Under the pieces are notes generated by a model that was not told the DNA's origin, made no database searches, and saw only the letters and a program-made list of their open reading frames with translations. 64,000 bases of DNA from contig NZ_CP107903.1 in assembly GCF_036013955.1 (NCBI RefSeq), positions 4,588,001 through 4,652,000 on the forward strand, read 5' to 3'. Every line of letters starts with the position of its first letter. Within the stretch, counting starts at the first letter, position 1. The position numbers and the translations under genes were made by a program. Source of the DNA: Streptomyces sp. NBC_00459. GTDB lineage: Bacteria; Actinomycetota; Actinomycetes; Streptomycetales; Streptomycetaceae. Of this stretch, positions 8,794 through 16,986 are shown in pieces.

Positions 8794-9809
8794 GCCGCGC
8801 CGCGGTGTTGTGCGGCCTGGGCGGCGCGCTGCCGGCGACGGCCGTGTCGAACGAGGAGCTGGCCGGGCAGCTGGACACCTCCGACCAGTGGATCCGCACC
8901 CGTACCGGGATCGGCCTGCGCCATGTCGTGGCCCCGGGCGAGGCCACCTCCGACCTCGCCGTGGCGGCCGGGGAGCACGCCCTCGCCTCGGCCCGCCGTA
9001 CGGGCGGGGACGCCGCCGCCGACGTGGACCTGGTGGTGCTGGCCACCAGCACACCGGACCGGCCGTGCCCGGCCACGGCACCGGACGTGGCCCACCGGCT
9101 CGGGCTGGGGACGGTGCCCGCCTTCGACGTGGCCGCCGTGTGCACCGGGTTCGTCTACGCGCTGGCCACCGCGTCCTCCATGATCACCGCCGGTGTCGCG
9201 GAACGGGCCCTGGTGATCGGCGCGGACACCTTCTCCACCATCCTCGACCCGGCCGACCGCACCACCCGGGCCATCTTCGGCGACGGAGCCGGAGCGGTGG
9301 TCCTGCGGGCGGGCGAGGCGGACGAGCCGGGAGCACTGCTCGGCTTCGACCTGGGCAGCGACGGCTCTGGGGCCGATCTGATCACGGTGCGCGCCGGAGG
9401 CTCCCGTCAGCGCTCCACGCCCGAACTCCCGGGCGGCGAGGACCACTTCTTCACGATGGACGGCCGACCCGTCTTCACCCAGGCCGTACTGAACATGAGC
9501 CGTTCCTCGCAGACGCTGCTCGACCGGGTCGGCTGGACACCCGCCGAGCTCGACAAGGTCGTGGCGCACCAGGCCAACATCCGCATCCTCAACGCCGTCG
9601 GCGAGCAACTCGGCCTCGACGACAAGCAGATCGTCGTGAACCTGGACCGGGTCGGCAACACCGTCGCCGCCTCGATCCCGCTCGCCCTGCGGGACGCCGC
9701 CGCCGACGGCGAGCTGCTGCCGGGCCACCGGGTACTCCTCACCGGCTTCGGCGGCGGCCTCACCTGGGGCTCGGCCGCTCTCGTCTGGCCGGCCCTCGAG
9801 ACCGACTGA
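8790..9809 (+). CDS. fabH: 3-oxoacyl-ACP synthase III (FabH-type)
   Basis: This 339-residue ketosynthase III has a complete triad: Cys in DVAAVCTGFVYAL, His in VVAHQANIRILNAV and Asn in RVGNTVAASIPLAL. It starts with VLCGLGGALPATAVSNEEL and has the family motif TSDQWIRTRTGI. It should condense an acyl-CoA starter with malonyl-ACP to begin the chain. ACP and FabF follow directly. A FabH-ACP-FabF set recalls the RedP/RedQ/RedR module that builds the alkyl chain of undecylprodigiosin. It is a normal-looking paralogue, in contrast to the altered KSIII-like gene upstream. Confidence 0.92.
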   Translation: MSRAAVLCGLGGALPATAVSNEELAGQLDTSDQWIRTRTGIGLRHVVAPGEATSDLAVAAGEHALASARRTGGDAAADVDLVVLATSTPDRPCPATAPDVAHRLGLGTVPAFDVAAVCTGFVYALATASSMITAGVAERALVIGADTFSTILDPADRTTRAIFGDGAGAVVLRAGEADEPGALLGFDLGSDGSGADLITVRAGGSRQRSTPELPGGEDHFFTMDGRPVFTQAVLNMSRSSQTLLDRVGWTPAELDKVVAHQANIRILNAVGEQLGLDDKQIVVNLDRVGNTVAASIPLALRDAAADGELLPGHRVLLTGFGGGLTWGSAALVWPALETD

Positions 9810-9870
9810 CCTCTCCGAGACCACCGAACACACCGACCGCACCGACCACATCAATCAAAGGAACCTCATC

Positions 9871-10134
9871 ATGAGCACTCCCGTCATCCAGACCCAGGAA
9901 TCCCTCAAGCACCGCGTCTCCGCCCTGATCAGTGAGAAGTTCGGCCTCGACGAGACGGAACTGCTGTCCGGCGTCACCTTCGACGAGCTGGAGATCGACT
10001 CCCTCATCCTCGTGGAGCTCAGCCTGATCCTCCGCAAGGAGATGGGCATCGTCCTCCAGGAAGGCGAGCTGAAGGCCTCCTTCACGCTGAACGAGGCCGT
10101 CGCCGTGATCCGTGCGAAGGCGGATCAGGCGTGA
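9871..10134 (+). CDS. Acyl carrier protein
   Basis: This 87-residue acidic helical carrier protein has the phosphopantetheine attachment Ser in FDELEIDSLILVEL. Its length and helix pattern match discrete type II ACPs. AAAGGAAC precedes the ATG and the stop overlaps the next GTG start (GTGA), so ACP and FabF are co-translated. It is the only carrier protein in the cluster and should hold the growing chain. Confidence 0.93.
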   Translation: MSTPVIQTQESLKHRVSALISEKFGLDETELLSGVTFDELEIDSLILVELSLILRKEMGIVLQEGELKASFTLNEAVAVIRAKADQA

Positions 10135-11372
10135 GCGGCGTGGCCCGGGGTCGCGGCGTCGCGATCACCGGCATGGGCCTGGTCACTCCGGCCGGCATCG
10201 GGGTGGAGGAGAACTGGCGGCGCGTGCTGTCCGGCGTGTCCGCCGCGGCCACCGACCCCGAGCTGAAGGGCGAGCGGGTCGACATCTCCTGCCGGGTCCC
10301 CGGCTTCGACCCGACTGCCGAGCTGGGCCGGCGCACCGCCTGGAAGCTGGACCGCTTCACCCAGCTCGCCGTGGTCGCCGCCCGGCAGGCGGTCACCGAC
10401 TCCGGCCTGGACACCGGGTCCTGGGACTGCACCCGGGTGGGCGTGGTCATCGGCAACTCGCTGGGCGGCGCGGCCACCCTGGAGAAGCAGCTGCGCACCT
10501 ACTGCGAGGGCACCCCCGAGGACGTGTCGGCGCTGATGATCCCCATGAGCATGGTCAACATGGTCGCCGGATACATCGCGATGGACCTGCGCATCCACGG
10601 CCCCAGCCTGGTCACGGCGACCGCGTGCGCGTCGGGGGCGTCCGCGATCGGTACGGCCCGCGAATGGCTGCTGTCCGGGCTGTGCGACGTGGTCCTGGCC
10701 GGCGGGACCGAGTCGGCGATCAGCCCCGGCACGCTCAACGGGCTGTCCCGGATGGGCGCGCTGTCGGGCCGTACCGACCAACCGGCCGCGGCGTCCCGCC
10801 CGTTCGCGGCGGACCGGGACGGCTTCGTGGCCGGTGAGGGCGCGGCGCTCCTCGTACTGGAGCGGTGCGCGGACGCCACCGCCCGTGGCGCCCGGCGCTA
10901 CGCCGACATCGCCGGCTTCAGCGCCACGTCCGACGCGCACCACGCCACCGCGCCGCATCCGCGGGGCGAGGGCCTGGCGCGGGCCCTGCGGGCCGCACTG
11001 GACGACGCCGGAGTGCTCCCCGACGAAGTGGAGCACGTCAACGCGCACGGCACCTCCACCCCGATGAACGACCTCACGGAGGCCCGTGCCCTGCACTCGG
11101 TCCTCGGCGACCGCGCGGCGGTCACCTCCACCAAGGGCGTCACCGGCCACACCCTGGCCGCGGCGGGTGCCGTCGAGGCGGCGTACACCGCACTGGCGCT
11201 GTACCACGGCGCCGTTCCGCCCACCGCCAACGTGGAGTCGCTGGACCCGGCGATCGACGTCGACATCGACGTCGTCACGGGCGCGGCACGACACCGGCGG
11301 ATAAGCGTGGCGGCGAGCACCTCCCTGGGGTTCGGCGGCCACAACGCCGCCCTGATCCTCACCGCCGCCTGA
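10131..11372 (+). CDS. fabF: 3-oxoacyl-ACP synthase II (FabF-type elongating ketosynthase)
   Basis: This 413-residue KAS II protein has Cys in VTATACASGASA and the His motifs AHGTSTPMND and GHTLAAAGAVEA, plus GFGGHNAALIL at the end. It elongates acyl-ACP with malonyl-ACP. No chain-length-factor partner is encoded nearby, so this is a FAS II-like single ketosynthase rather than a KS/CLF pair of aromatic polyketides. No dedicated dehydratase or enoyl reductase is present, so either the chain is not fully reduced or primary FAS enzymes help. Confidence 0.92.
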   Translation: MSGVARGRGVAITGMGLVTPAGIGVEENWRRVLSGVSAAATDPELKGERVDISCRVPGFDPTAELGRRTAWKLDRFTQLAVVAARQAVTDSGLDTGSWDCTRVGVVIGNSLGGAATLEKQLRTYCEGTPEDVSALMIPMSMVNMVAGYIAMDLRIHGPSLVTATACASGASAIGTAREWLLSGLCDVVLAGGTESAISPGTLNGLSRMGALSGRTDQPAAASRPFAADRDGFVAGEGAALLVLERCADATARGARRYADIAGFSATSDAHHATAPHPRGEGLARALRAALDDAGVLPDEVEHVNAHGTSTPMNDLTEARALHSVLGDRAAVTSTKGVTGHTLAAAGAVEAAYTALALYHGAVPPTANVESLDPAIDVDIDVVTGAARHRRISVAASTSLGFGGHNAALILTAA

Positions 11373-11406
11373 CGGGGCCGGGGTGTCCGCACCCCGGCCC
11401 CACCCA

Positions 11407-11478
11407 CTCCCTTCTCCCTCTGACCTCCCTTCTCCCTCTGACCTCCCTTCTCCCTCTGATCTCCCTTCTCCCTCTGAC
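11407..11478. repeat. Four tandem 18-bp units in the fabF-AKR spacer
   Basis: The unit CTCCCTTCTCCCTCTGAC is repeated four times head to tail; only one unit differs, ending in T. The array fills most of the 130-bp gap before the aldo/keto reductase. It is pure pyrimidine apart from GA per unit and resembles the spacer at 7026. Copy number may vary between strains. Confidence 0.85.
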
Positions 11479-11502
11479 GGACTCGACAGAAAGGAAGTGC
11501 GC

Positions 11503-12468
11503 ATGACCACGCGTAACCTCGGCCCGACCGGACTCGCCGTCCACCCCGTCGGACTCGGATGCATGGGAATGAGCTGGGGTTATGCCGAGTCGCAGCGCGA
11601 CGACACGGTCTCGGTCGCGGTGATACGGCAAGCCCTGGACGCCGGGCCGGTCCTGCTGGACACGGCCGACGCCTACGGCGAGGGTCACAACGAGACCCTC
11701 GTCGGCCGCGCCCTCGCCGGCCGCCGTGGTGACGCCGTGGTCGCCACCAAGACCGGCATCGTCGTCGACGACCTCGCCACCCGCAGCCTGAGCCGCGACG
11801 GTTCCCCCGAGCACATCCGGCGCTCGGCCGATGCCTCGCTCAGGCGGCTCGGCGTCGACGCCATCGACCTGTACTACCTGCACCGCGTCGACCCCGCCGT
11901 ACCGTTGGAGGAGTCCTGGGGCGCGCTGTCCGAGCTTGTCCGGGCGGGCAAGGTGCGCCACCTCGGGCTGTCGGAGGTGACCCGGGAGCAGGCAGCCGCC
12001 GCCCACCGTGTCCATCCCGTGGCGGCGGTGCAGTCCGAACTGTCCCTGTGGACACGGGAGCCCCTCGACGAGGACACCGGGATCTCCGGCTGGTGCGCCG
12101 AGCACGGTGCCGCCTTCGTGCCGTTCGCGCCGCTGGGCCGGGGTTTCCTCACCGGCCGCTACACCCGGCCCGAGGACTTCGAGGCCGGCGACTTCCGCGC
12201 CACCAACCCACGCTTCACGGGTGAGGCGTTCACCGCGAACCTGCGTATCGCGCACGCGGTGGAGAAGGTCGCCGCACGGCACGGCGCCACCGCCGCCCAG
12301 GTCGCCCTGGCCTGGACCCTCGCCCAGGGCGACCACGTCGTTCCCGTCCCCGGCACCAAGCAGTCCCGCTATCTGGCGGACAACCTGGCCGCCGCCGACC
12401 TGCGCCTGACGGAGCGGGACCTTGGCGACCTGGACGCCGCGCCCGCCGCCACCGGCAGCCGGTACTAG
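11503..12468 (+). CDS. Aldo/keto reductase
   Basis: This 321-residue NADPH-dependent TIM-barrel oxidoreductase has the tetrad Asp and Tyr in LDTADAYGEGHNE, Lys in VATKTG and His in YYLHRVDP. The C-terminal cofactor site is VPVPGTKQSRYLADN. It reduces aldehydes or ketones. AAAGGAAG precedes the ATG. Its position between fabF and the hydroxyacyl-CoA dehydrogenase suggests it reduces a carbonyl of the pathway intermediate, possibly standing in for a FabG-type ketoreductase, which the cluster lacks. Confidence 0.92.
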   Translation: MTTRNLGPTGLAVHPVGLGCMGMSWGYAESQRDDTVSVAVIRQALDAGPVLLDTADAYGEGHNETLVGRALAGRRGDAVVATKTGIVVDDLATRSLSRDGSPEHIRRSADASLRRLGVDAIDLYYLHRVDPAVPLEESWGALSELVRAGKVRHLGLSEVTREQAAAAHRVHPVAAVQSELSLWTREPLDEDTGISGWCAEHGAAFVPFAPLGRGFLTGRYTRPEDFEAGDFRATNPRFTGEAFTANLRIAHAVEKVAARHGATAAQVALAWTLAQGDHVVPVPGTKQSRYLADNLAAADLRLTERDLGDLDAAPAATGSRY

Positions 12469-12562
12469 GCGCTCCGCTGGGGTGCGCGATGGGTGGGTTG
12501 CCGGCTGCGGCGCCGTCTTGGCCGGTCGTGGCGCCTTCGTGGCCTACCGCGGCGCCGTCGTG

Positions 12563-12594
12563 GCCGGTCGCGCAGTTCCCCGCGCCCCTTGGGG
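12563..12594. repeat. Dispersed Streptomyces-type intergenic sequence and short local repeats
   Basis: The AKR-dehydrogenase spacer (12469-12722) contains CGCGCAGTTCCCCGCGCCCC, which I recall as a very common dispersed intergenic element of Streptomyces chromosomes. Just before it, about 21-bp imperfect repeats (GCGCCGTCKTGGCCGGTCG type) occur three times from about 12510. No gene is seen in this spacer. Confidence 0.5.
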
Positions 12595-12722
12595 GAGCTG
12601 CCCCGGCCCAGCCCTCACAACCTCCTCCCCGCCCCAACACCCCACACCGGCCCAGCCCTTCGACCAGCCCCGACGCACCCCCTCCGCACCCCTCCACACC
12701 CCTCCACAGGCAGGAGCACACC

Positions 12723-14447
12723 ATGCCCGATCAGCCAGGCGGCGCCGTCGCGCCGTCCCCGTACACCGTGGCCGTCGTCGGTCTGGGCGGCACCGGACTG
12801 GCTCTGGTGCGCCGACTGGCCGGCGCGGGTCTCACCGTCGTCGCCGTCGACGACGACCCGGTGGCGCTGGCCCGCGCCCGTGAGCTGGACCCGTCCGAGC
12901 GCCCCCGCACGGTGACCCACTTCCCGGCGGGGGTCATCGAGGCCGACCTGGTCGTCGAGGCCGTACCGGAACCGGCGGCGCTCAAGCGGCTGGTGCTGGC
13001 CAAGGTGCGCCGGCATCTGCGGCCCGGCACCCCGGTGCTCACCACCGCGCTGACCACGTCCCTCGTCGACCTCCAGGGCGAAGCCGGCCCCGACCTGTTC
13101 GCGCTGCGCTTCCTGCGCGCGGACGACCTGGCCGCCGTGGAGGTCGCCCGCGCTCCCGGCGCCGGGGACGCGGCGGCCGAGCGGGTGGAACGGATCCTGA
13201 CCGCCGCCGGAATCACCGCGCACCAGGTCGTCGACCGGCCCGGCTCACTCGCCCCCGGCCTGCTGCTCGGCCTGCTGAACCGGGCCGCGTGGATGGTCCA
13301 CGACGGGTACGCCACCGCCGAGGACATCGACACCGCGGTACGGCTCGGCTGCGGCTGGCACGAGGGTCCGCTGGCGGTGCTGGACGCGATCGGCCTGGAC
13401 ACGGCACGCGACGTCCTCTCCCGCCTCGCCGAGACGGCCGACGGGCACGCGGCGCCCGCCCCGGTCCTCGACGAACTGATCGCCCGGGGCGCGCTCGGCC
13501 GCAAGACGGGCCACGGCTTCCACCGCCACGACCGGGTCGAGGAGGCGCGCCGCCCGGTGCTGCCGACCGCCCCGCCCGGCCGCCGGGTGGTGGTCGTCGG
13601 CTCGGGAACCATGGCCACCGGCATCGCGGAGTCCTTCGTACGCGGCGGCTTCGACACGACGCTGCTGGCCCGGACCGAGGAGAAGGCACAAGTGGCCGCG
13701 GAGCGCGTGGAGTTCGCGCTGCGGCGCACGGGGAGCGCGGACGAGGAGGGACGGGAGGCCGGTTTCTCGGCGACCACGGACCGCTCGGTGCTGGGCGAGG
13801 TGGACATCGTCGTCGAGGCGGTGGTGGAGGACCTGGAGGTCAAGCGGCGGCTGTTCGCCGAGCTGGGGGCGGTCTGCGCACCGCGCACGCTGCTGGCCAC
13901 CTCCACCTCCAGCCTGCCGGTCGCCGCCTGCACCGAGCCCGCCGGCCGTCCCGCGGACGTACTGGGCCTGCACTTCTTCAACCCGGCTCCGGTGATGCGC
14001 CTGCTGGAGCTGATCCCGGCACCGGGCACCAGCAGGCACAACCTGGCCCGCGCCCGCGCGCTGGCCGAACAACTCGGCAAGCAGATCGTGCAGTGCGGCG
14101 ACCGGGCCGGTTTCATCGTGAACGCGCTGCTCTTCCCGTATCTGAACCAGGCCCTGGAACTGCTGGACGCGGACGAGACGACGACCGCCGCGCTGGACGC
14201 GACCGCGCGAGCCGTGGGCGGTCAGCCGCTCGGTCCGGTGCGGCTGCTCGACACGGTCGGCGCCGATGTGGCCCTGGAGGTCCAGCACCGTCTGCAGGCC
14301 GACCCGCGCTGCCGGGCACCGGAGACGGCCCTGCTGCTCAAGCAGCTGGTGGCAGCGGGACACCTGGGCCGCAAGACGCCCGGCAAGAGCACCCGCACCT
14401 ATCTGACCGCCCGCAGCACCACCGCGCCGGTCCCCGCGTCCGCCTGA
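12723..14447 (+). CDS. Fused double 3-hydroxyacyl-CoA dehydrogenase, N-half degenerate
   Basis: This 574-residue protein is two 3-hydroxyacyl-CoA dehydrogenases in tandem. The N-half has the NAD site VVGLGGTGLALVRRL and a C-terminal helical domain (HEGPLAVLDAIGLDTA). Where the catalytic His should be it reads FALRFLRADD. The C-half is intact, with VVGSGTMATGIAESF, catalytic His in LHFFNPAPVMRLLELI, and GRKTPGKS at its end. It interconverts 3-hydroxy- and 3-ketoacyl thioesters. The N-half may be a scaffold or cofactor-binding pseudo-domain. It probably handles a beta-position oxidation state in the pathway. Confidence 0.88.
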   Translation: MPDQPGGAVAPSPYTVAVVGLGGTGLALVRRLAGAGLTVVAVDDDPVALARARELDPSERPRTVTHFPAGVIEADLVVEAVPEPAALKRLVLAKVRRHLRPGTPVLTTALTTSLVDLQGEAGPDLFALRFLRADDLAAVEVARAPGAGDAAAERVERILTAAGITAHQVVDRPGSLAPGLLLGLLNRAAWMVHDGYATAEDIDTAVRLGCGWHEGPLAVLDAIGLDTARDVLSRLAETADGHAAPAPVLDELIARGALGRKTGHGFHRHDRVEEARRPVLPTAPPGRRVVVVGSGTMATGIAESFVRGGFDTTLLARTEEKAQVAAERVEFALRRTGSADEEGREAGFSATTDRSVLGEVDIVVEAVVEDLEVKRRLFAELGAVCAPRTLLATSTSSLPVAACTEPAGRPADVLGLHFFNPAPVMRLLELIPAPGTSRHNLARARALAEQLGKQIVQCGDRAGFIVNALLFPYLNQALELLDADETTTAALDATARAVGGQPLGPVRLLDTVGADVALEVQHRLQADPRCRAPETALLLKQLVAAGHLGRKTPGKSTRTYLTARSTTAPVPASA

Positions 14448-14454
14448 CCCCGCC

Positions 14455-14494
14455 GGGCCGCGGTCCTGCCCCTCCCCGGGCACGACCGCGGCCC
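14455..14494 (+). terminator. Hairpin after the dehydrogenase gene
   Basis: GGGCCGCGGTC pairs perfectly with GACCGCGGCCC across an 18-nt loop, 7 bp after the stop codon. It probably ends, or weakens, the transcript that starts before 2930. Confidence 0.6.
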
Positions 14495-14550
14495 GCCACC
14501 CTCCCAGTCACCCCCGACCGACCCCTCACCCGCATGGAAGGCCGCACCCC

Positions 14551-15294
14551 ATGTCCGCTGTCCCCGGCGCACCGAACGCCCCCGTCGAGATCGCCTTCTT
14601 CGACGTCGACGAGACGCTGATCACCGTCAAGAGCATGTTCCGCTTCCTGGAGTTCCACTACCGCGAGCGCGGCCTGCCGCCGTCCGCCTACGAGGAGGCG
14701 GCGGACACGCTGCGGCGCAGGTCGGCGGCGGGTGTCTCACGGCTGGTCACCAACCGCGAGTACTACCGCCTTTACGCGGGCCGCTCGCGCGACGAGTTGT
14801 TCGCGCACGGCCGCGCCTGGTTCGACGCGGAGCTGGCCGGCGGCACACTGCTGCACCCGCCCGTGGTGTCCGCCCTGCGCCGGCACCGGGAGCAGGGGGC
14901 GTCGATCGTGCTGGTGTCGGGGTCGTTCCGGCCGTGTCTGGAGCCGCTCGCGGAGCTGCTCGGCGCCGACGAGATCCTGTGCAGCGAGCCGGAGTACGTC
15001 GACGGGCACTGCACGGGCCTGGTGGAACACCCGGTCATCGGCGTCGAGAAGGGCCGGCTGGCGCGCACGCTGATGCGGCGGCGCGCGGTGTCCCCCTCGC
15101 GCGCCGCCGCATACGGCGACCATGCCTCCGACCTCGACCTCCTGCGCTCCGCGGGCCGTCCCGTGGCCGTCGGCGACGACATGGTGCTCGGCGCCCATGT
15201 CGCCCGGGTGGGCGGAGGCACACTGCCGGGAGCCGGCCACGCCGCGAACGTCAGCCGGTCGTCCGCTCCTTGGCTACCGACGCCAGCGCGGTGA
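14551..15294 (+). CDS. HAD-IB family phosphatase (SerB-like)
   Basis: This 247-residue haloacid-dehalogenase-fold hydrolase has the full motif set: nucleophile FFDVDETLIT, motif II Ser in VLVSGSFRP, motif III Lys in GVEKGRLA and motif IV YGDHASDLDLL. Members dephosphorylate small molecules. AfsA-type chemistry yields phosphorylated intermediates, so removing a phosphate from a pathway or hormone intermediate is a reasonable role; this is inference. Its 3' end overlaps the leftward afsA by 44 bp. Confidence 0.85.
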   Translation: MSAVPGAPNAPVEIAFFDVDETLITVKSMFRFLEFHYRERGLPPSAYEEAADTLRRRSAAGVSRLVTNREYYRLYAGRSRDELFAHGRAWFDAELAGGTLLHPPVVSALRRHREQGASIVLVSGSFRPCLEPLAELLGADEILCSEPEYVDGHCTGLVEHPVIGVEKGRLARTLMRRRAVSPSRAAAYGDHASDLDLLRSAGRPVAVGDDMVLGAHVARVGGGTLPGAGHAANVSRSSAPWLPTPAR

Positions 15295-16183
15295 AGCACA
15301 GCTTGCCCTCCTGATGCATCGTCACCAGGAAGCGCGCACGGCCGAGTTGGTCGTCCGGAAGCTGCTGGACGTCCACCCAGCAGGGGGAGTCGAGTTCGAC
15401 GTAGCGGTGGAAGACGGTCTCCATCGCCTCGGCGACGCCGACCCGGGGGTGGCGCATCGTTCGTACGGCCTGCTTGGCCGCCTCCAGCAGGAGGATGCCC
15501 GGGGCGTGGTCGCTGGGGTGGTCGAAGTACATCGGGTGGTGGGTGTCGATCCGCAGCTGCCAGCGGTCGGTGGCGTCGGTGGGTGAGAGCACCGCGTCCC
15601 GGAACTCCTCGCCGGCGCCGGAGGCCGGGGGCGGCAGCGGGCGGCTCCGGGCCAGTTCCAGCATCCGGTGGGCGTCGCCGTACGAGCCGCGGAGCCGCTC
15701 GTAGATGGCGGGCTGCTGGATGGTGAAACGGGTGTGGGCGGTGGCCAGTTGCTCGCCGTCGCGCAGCACCGTGATGTCCAGGGACAGGGCCGTGACCCGG
15801 TCGCGGCGGCGGACCACGTCGTAGCAGCGGATGTGCAGGTCCGGCCGGCCGCCGATGCCGCCCTCGCGCAGGGTGTCCAGGTTCAGCGCGTAGCGGTACT
15901 CGCTCCAGAGCAGACGGTGGCCGAACGGGACGTCGTAGCCGGCGTGCGACAGCAGCGGGAACGTCTGCCGAATCGTTTCCGTAAGCAGGACGGCACTGTC
16001 CTGGCCCTGGTCCCCCGCACCCACGAGGCCGCTCGTGTCCGTCCAGTCCGCCGCGACGAGGAACTCGTCCTCCGCCAGTCGCTTCAGGCCCACAAGGAGT
16101 ACCTGGCCGGCGTCGTGCTTGTGGACGAGGTCCTTCGTGACCCGCAGCGGTCTCGAAACGGCAGCCGTCATCATCTCGTTCAT
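15251..16183 (-). CDS. afsA: A-factor-type gamma-butyrolactone synthase, AfsA
   Basis: This 310-residue protein matches the canonical AfsA layout, with hotdog units near residues 50-110 (SAVLLTETIRQTFPLLSHAGYDVPFGHRLLWSEY) and 220-300 (FDHPSDHAPGILLLEAAKQA ... FHRYVELDSPCWVDV). AfsA joins a beta-ketoacyl group to dihydroxyacetone phosphate to start gamma-butyrolactone or butenolide hormone synthesis. The start at 16183 is preferred, with GGGGG upstream; a longer frame would run into the divergent promoter. It is divergent from an ArpA-type receptor, the usual synthase-receptor pair. Confidence 0.9.
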   Translation of the reverse strand: MNEMMTAAVSRPLRVTKDLVHKHDAGQVLLVGLKRLAEDEFLVAADWTDTSGLVGAGDQGQDSAVLLTETIRQTFPLLSHAGYDVPFGHRLLWSEYRYALNLDTLREGGIGGRPDLHIRCYDVVRRRDRVTALSLDITVLRDGEQLATAHTRFTIQQPAIYERLRGSYGDAHRMLELARSRPLPPPASGAGEEFRDAVLSPTDATDRWQLRIDTHHPMYFDHPSDHAPGILLLEAAKQAVRTMRHPRVGVAEAMETVFHRYVELDSPCWVDVQQLPDDQLGRARFLVTMHQEGKLCFTALASVAKERTTG

Positions 16184-16255
16184 GTGAATCCCCCTGTGTC
16201 GATGCTCTGACACGAACTGCTCCCCCAGCGGTGGCGGAGCCGCGCTACGGCAAGT

Positions 16256-16279
16256 AACATAGAGGACGTTCTTTTTCTT
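16256..16279. promoter_or_regulatory. Candidate hormone-receptor operator in the afsA/receptor promoter
   Basis: A partly palindromic 24-bp element (8 of 12 half-site positions symmetrical) starts AACATAGAGGACGTTCT. It lies 21 bp before the receptor start and 73 bp before the afsA start. It shares its left half and centre with the better palindrome at 20046-20069. Size and position fit the autoregulatory elements bound by ArpA/ScbR-type receptors. Confidence 0.65.
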
Positions 16280-16299
16280 GTCGAGACCGGGATGCAGCC

Positions 16300-16986
16300 A
16301 TGGCACCAGCGAACCCGAATCCCGCCCCCAAACAGGAGCGTGCGATTCAGACCCGAGAGCAGCTCTTGAAGGCAGCCGCGGAGGTCTTCGACGAGTACGG
16401 ATATGCGGGCGCCGGGATCAACAAGATCCTGCAGCGCGCGGGGGTGACCGCGGGAGCTCTTTACTTCCATTTCAAGGACAAGAAGAGCCTCGCGATGGAA
16501 GTGATGAACGCCCAGCGCGGCACCATCGAGCCGCATGTGCCCACCACCGGCCTGCAGCGGCTGGTGGACATCACCCTCATCTGGTCGCACTCGCTCCAGG
16601 CCGACCCGATGCTGCGCGCCGGCGTCCGCCTCACCGGCGAACAGGCCGCCTTCGGCCTGCAGGACGCCACGCCGTACGCGGTCTGGACCCGCAGCTTCGA
16701 GGAGTGTCTGGAAGTGGCGCGCGCCCAGGGCGAGTTGCGTGAGCACGTACGGATCGACGAGCTGGCCGAGTTCGTGGTCGGCGCGTGCACCGGCATGCAG
16801 GAGTACGCGCAGGTCGTCTCCCGGCGCGCCGACCTGCCCCGCCGCACGGTGAACATGTGGCGCGCGCTGCTGCCCGGCATCGCCGCCGGTCCGGCCTTCG
16901 ACGGGATCGAGAACAGCGAGGAGCGCGCACAGTCCCTGTGGACGTCCGTGAGCGCGCCCGACCAAGGGGAGGGAACCCAGCCATGA
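16300..16986 (+). CDS. ArpA/ScbR-type gamma-butyrolactone receptor (TetR family)
   Basis: This 228-residue TetR-fold repressor has the receptor-specific N-terminus KQERAIQTREQLLKAAAEVF and DNA-binding helices INKILQRAGVTAGALYFHFKDKKSLA at about residues 43-68. The C-terminal ligand domain has the family segment SRRADLPRRTVNMWRALLPGIA. Such receptors bind palindromes near their own and target promoters and are released by the hormone. A candidate site lies directly upstream. The stop overlaps the following HAD gene by 4 bp (ATGA). Confidence 0.92.
   Translation: MAPANPNPAPKQERAIQTREQLLKAAAEVFDEYGYAGAGINKILQRAGVTAGALYFHFKDKKSLAMEVMNAQRGTIEPHVPTTGLQRLVDITLIWSHSLQADPMLRAGVRLTGEQAAFGLQDATPYAVWTRSFEECLEVARAQGELREHVRIDELAEFVVGACTGMQEYAQVVSRRADLPRRTVNMWRALLPGIAAGPAFDGIENSEERAQSLWTSVSAPDQGEGTQP

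Noticed and set aside
8790..11372. Minimal aromatic polyketide synthase (KS/CLF/ACP)
   Set aside because: The two ketosynthases are FabH- and FabF-type with complete active sites; there is no chain-length factor or cyclase.
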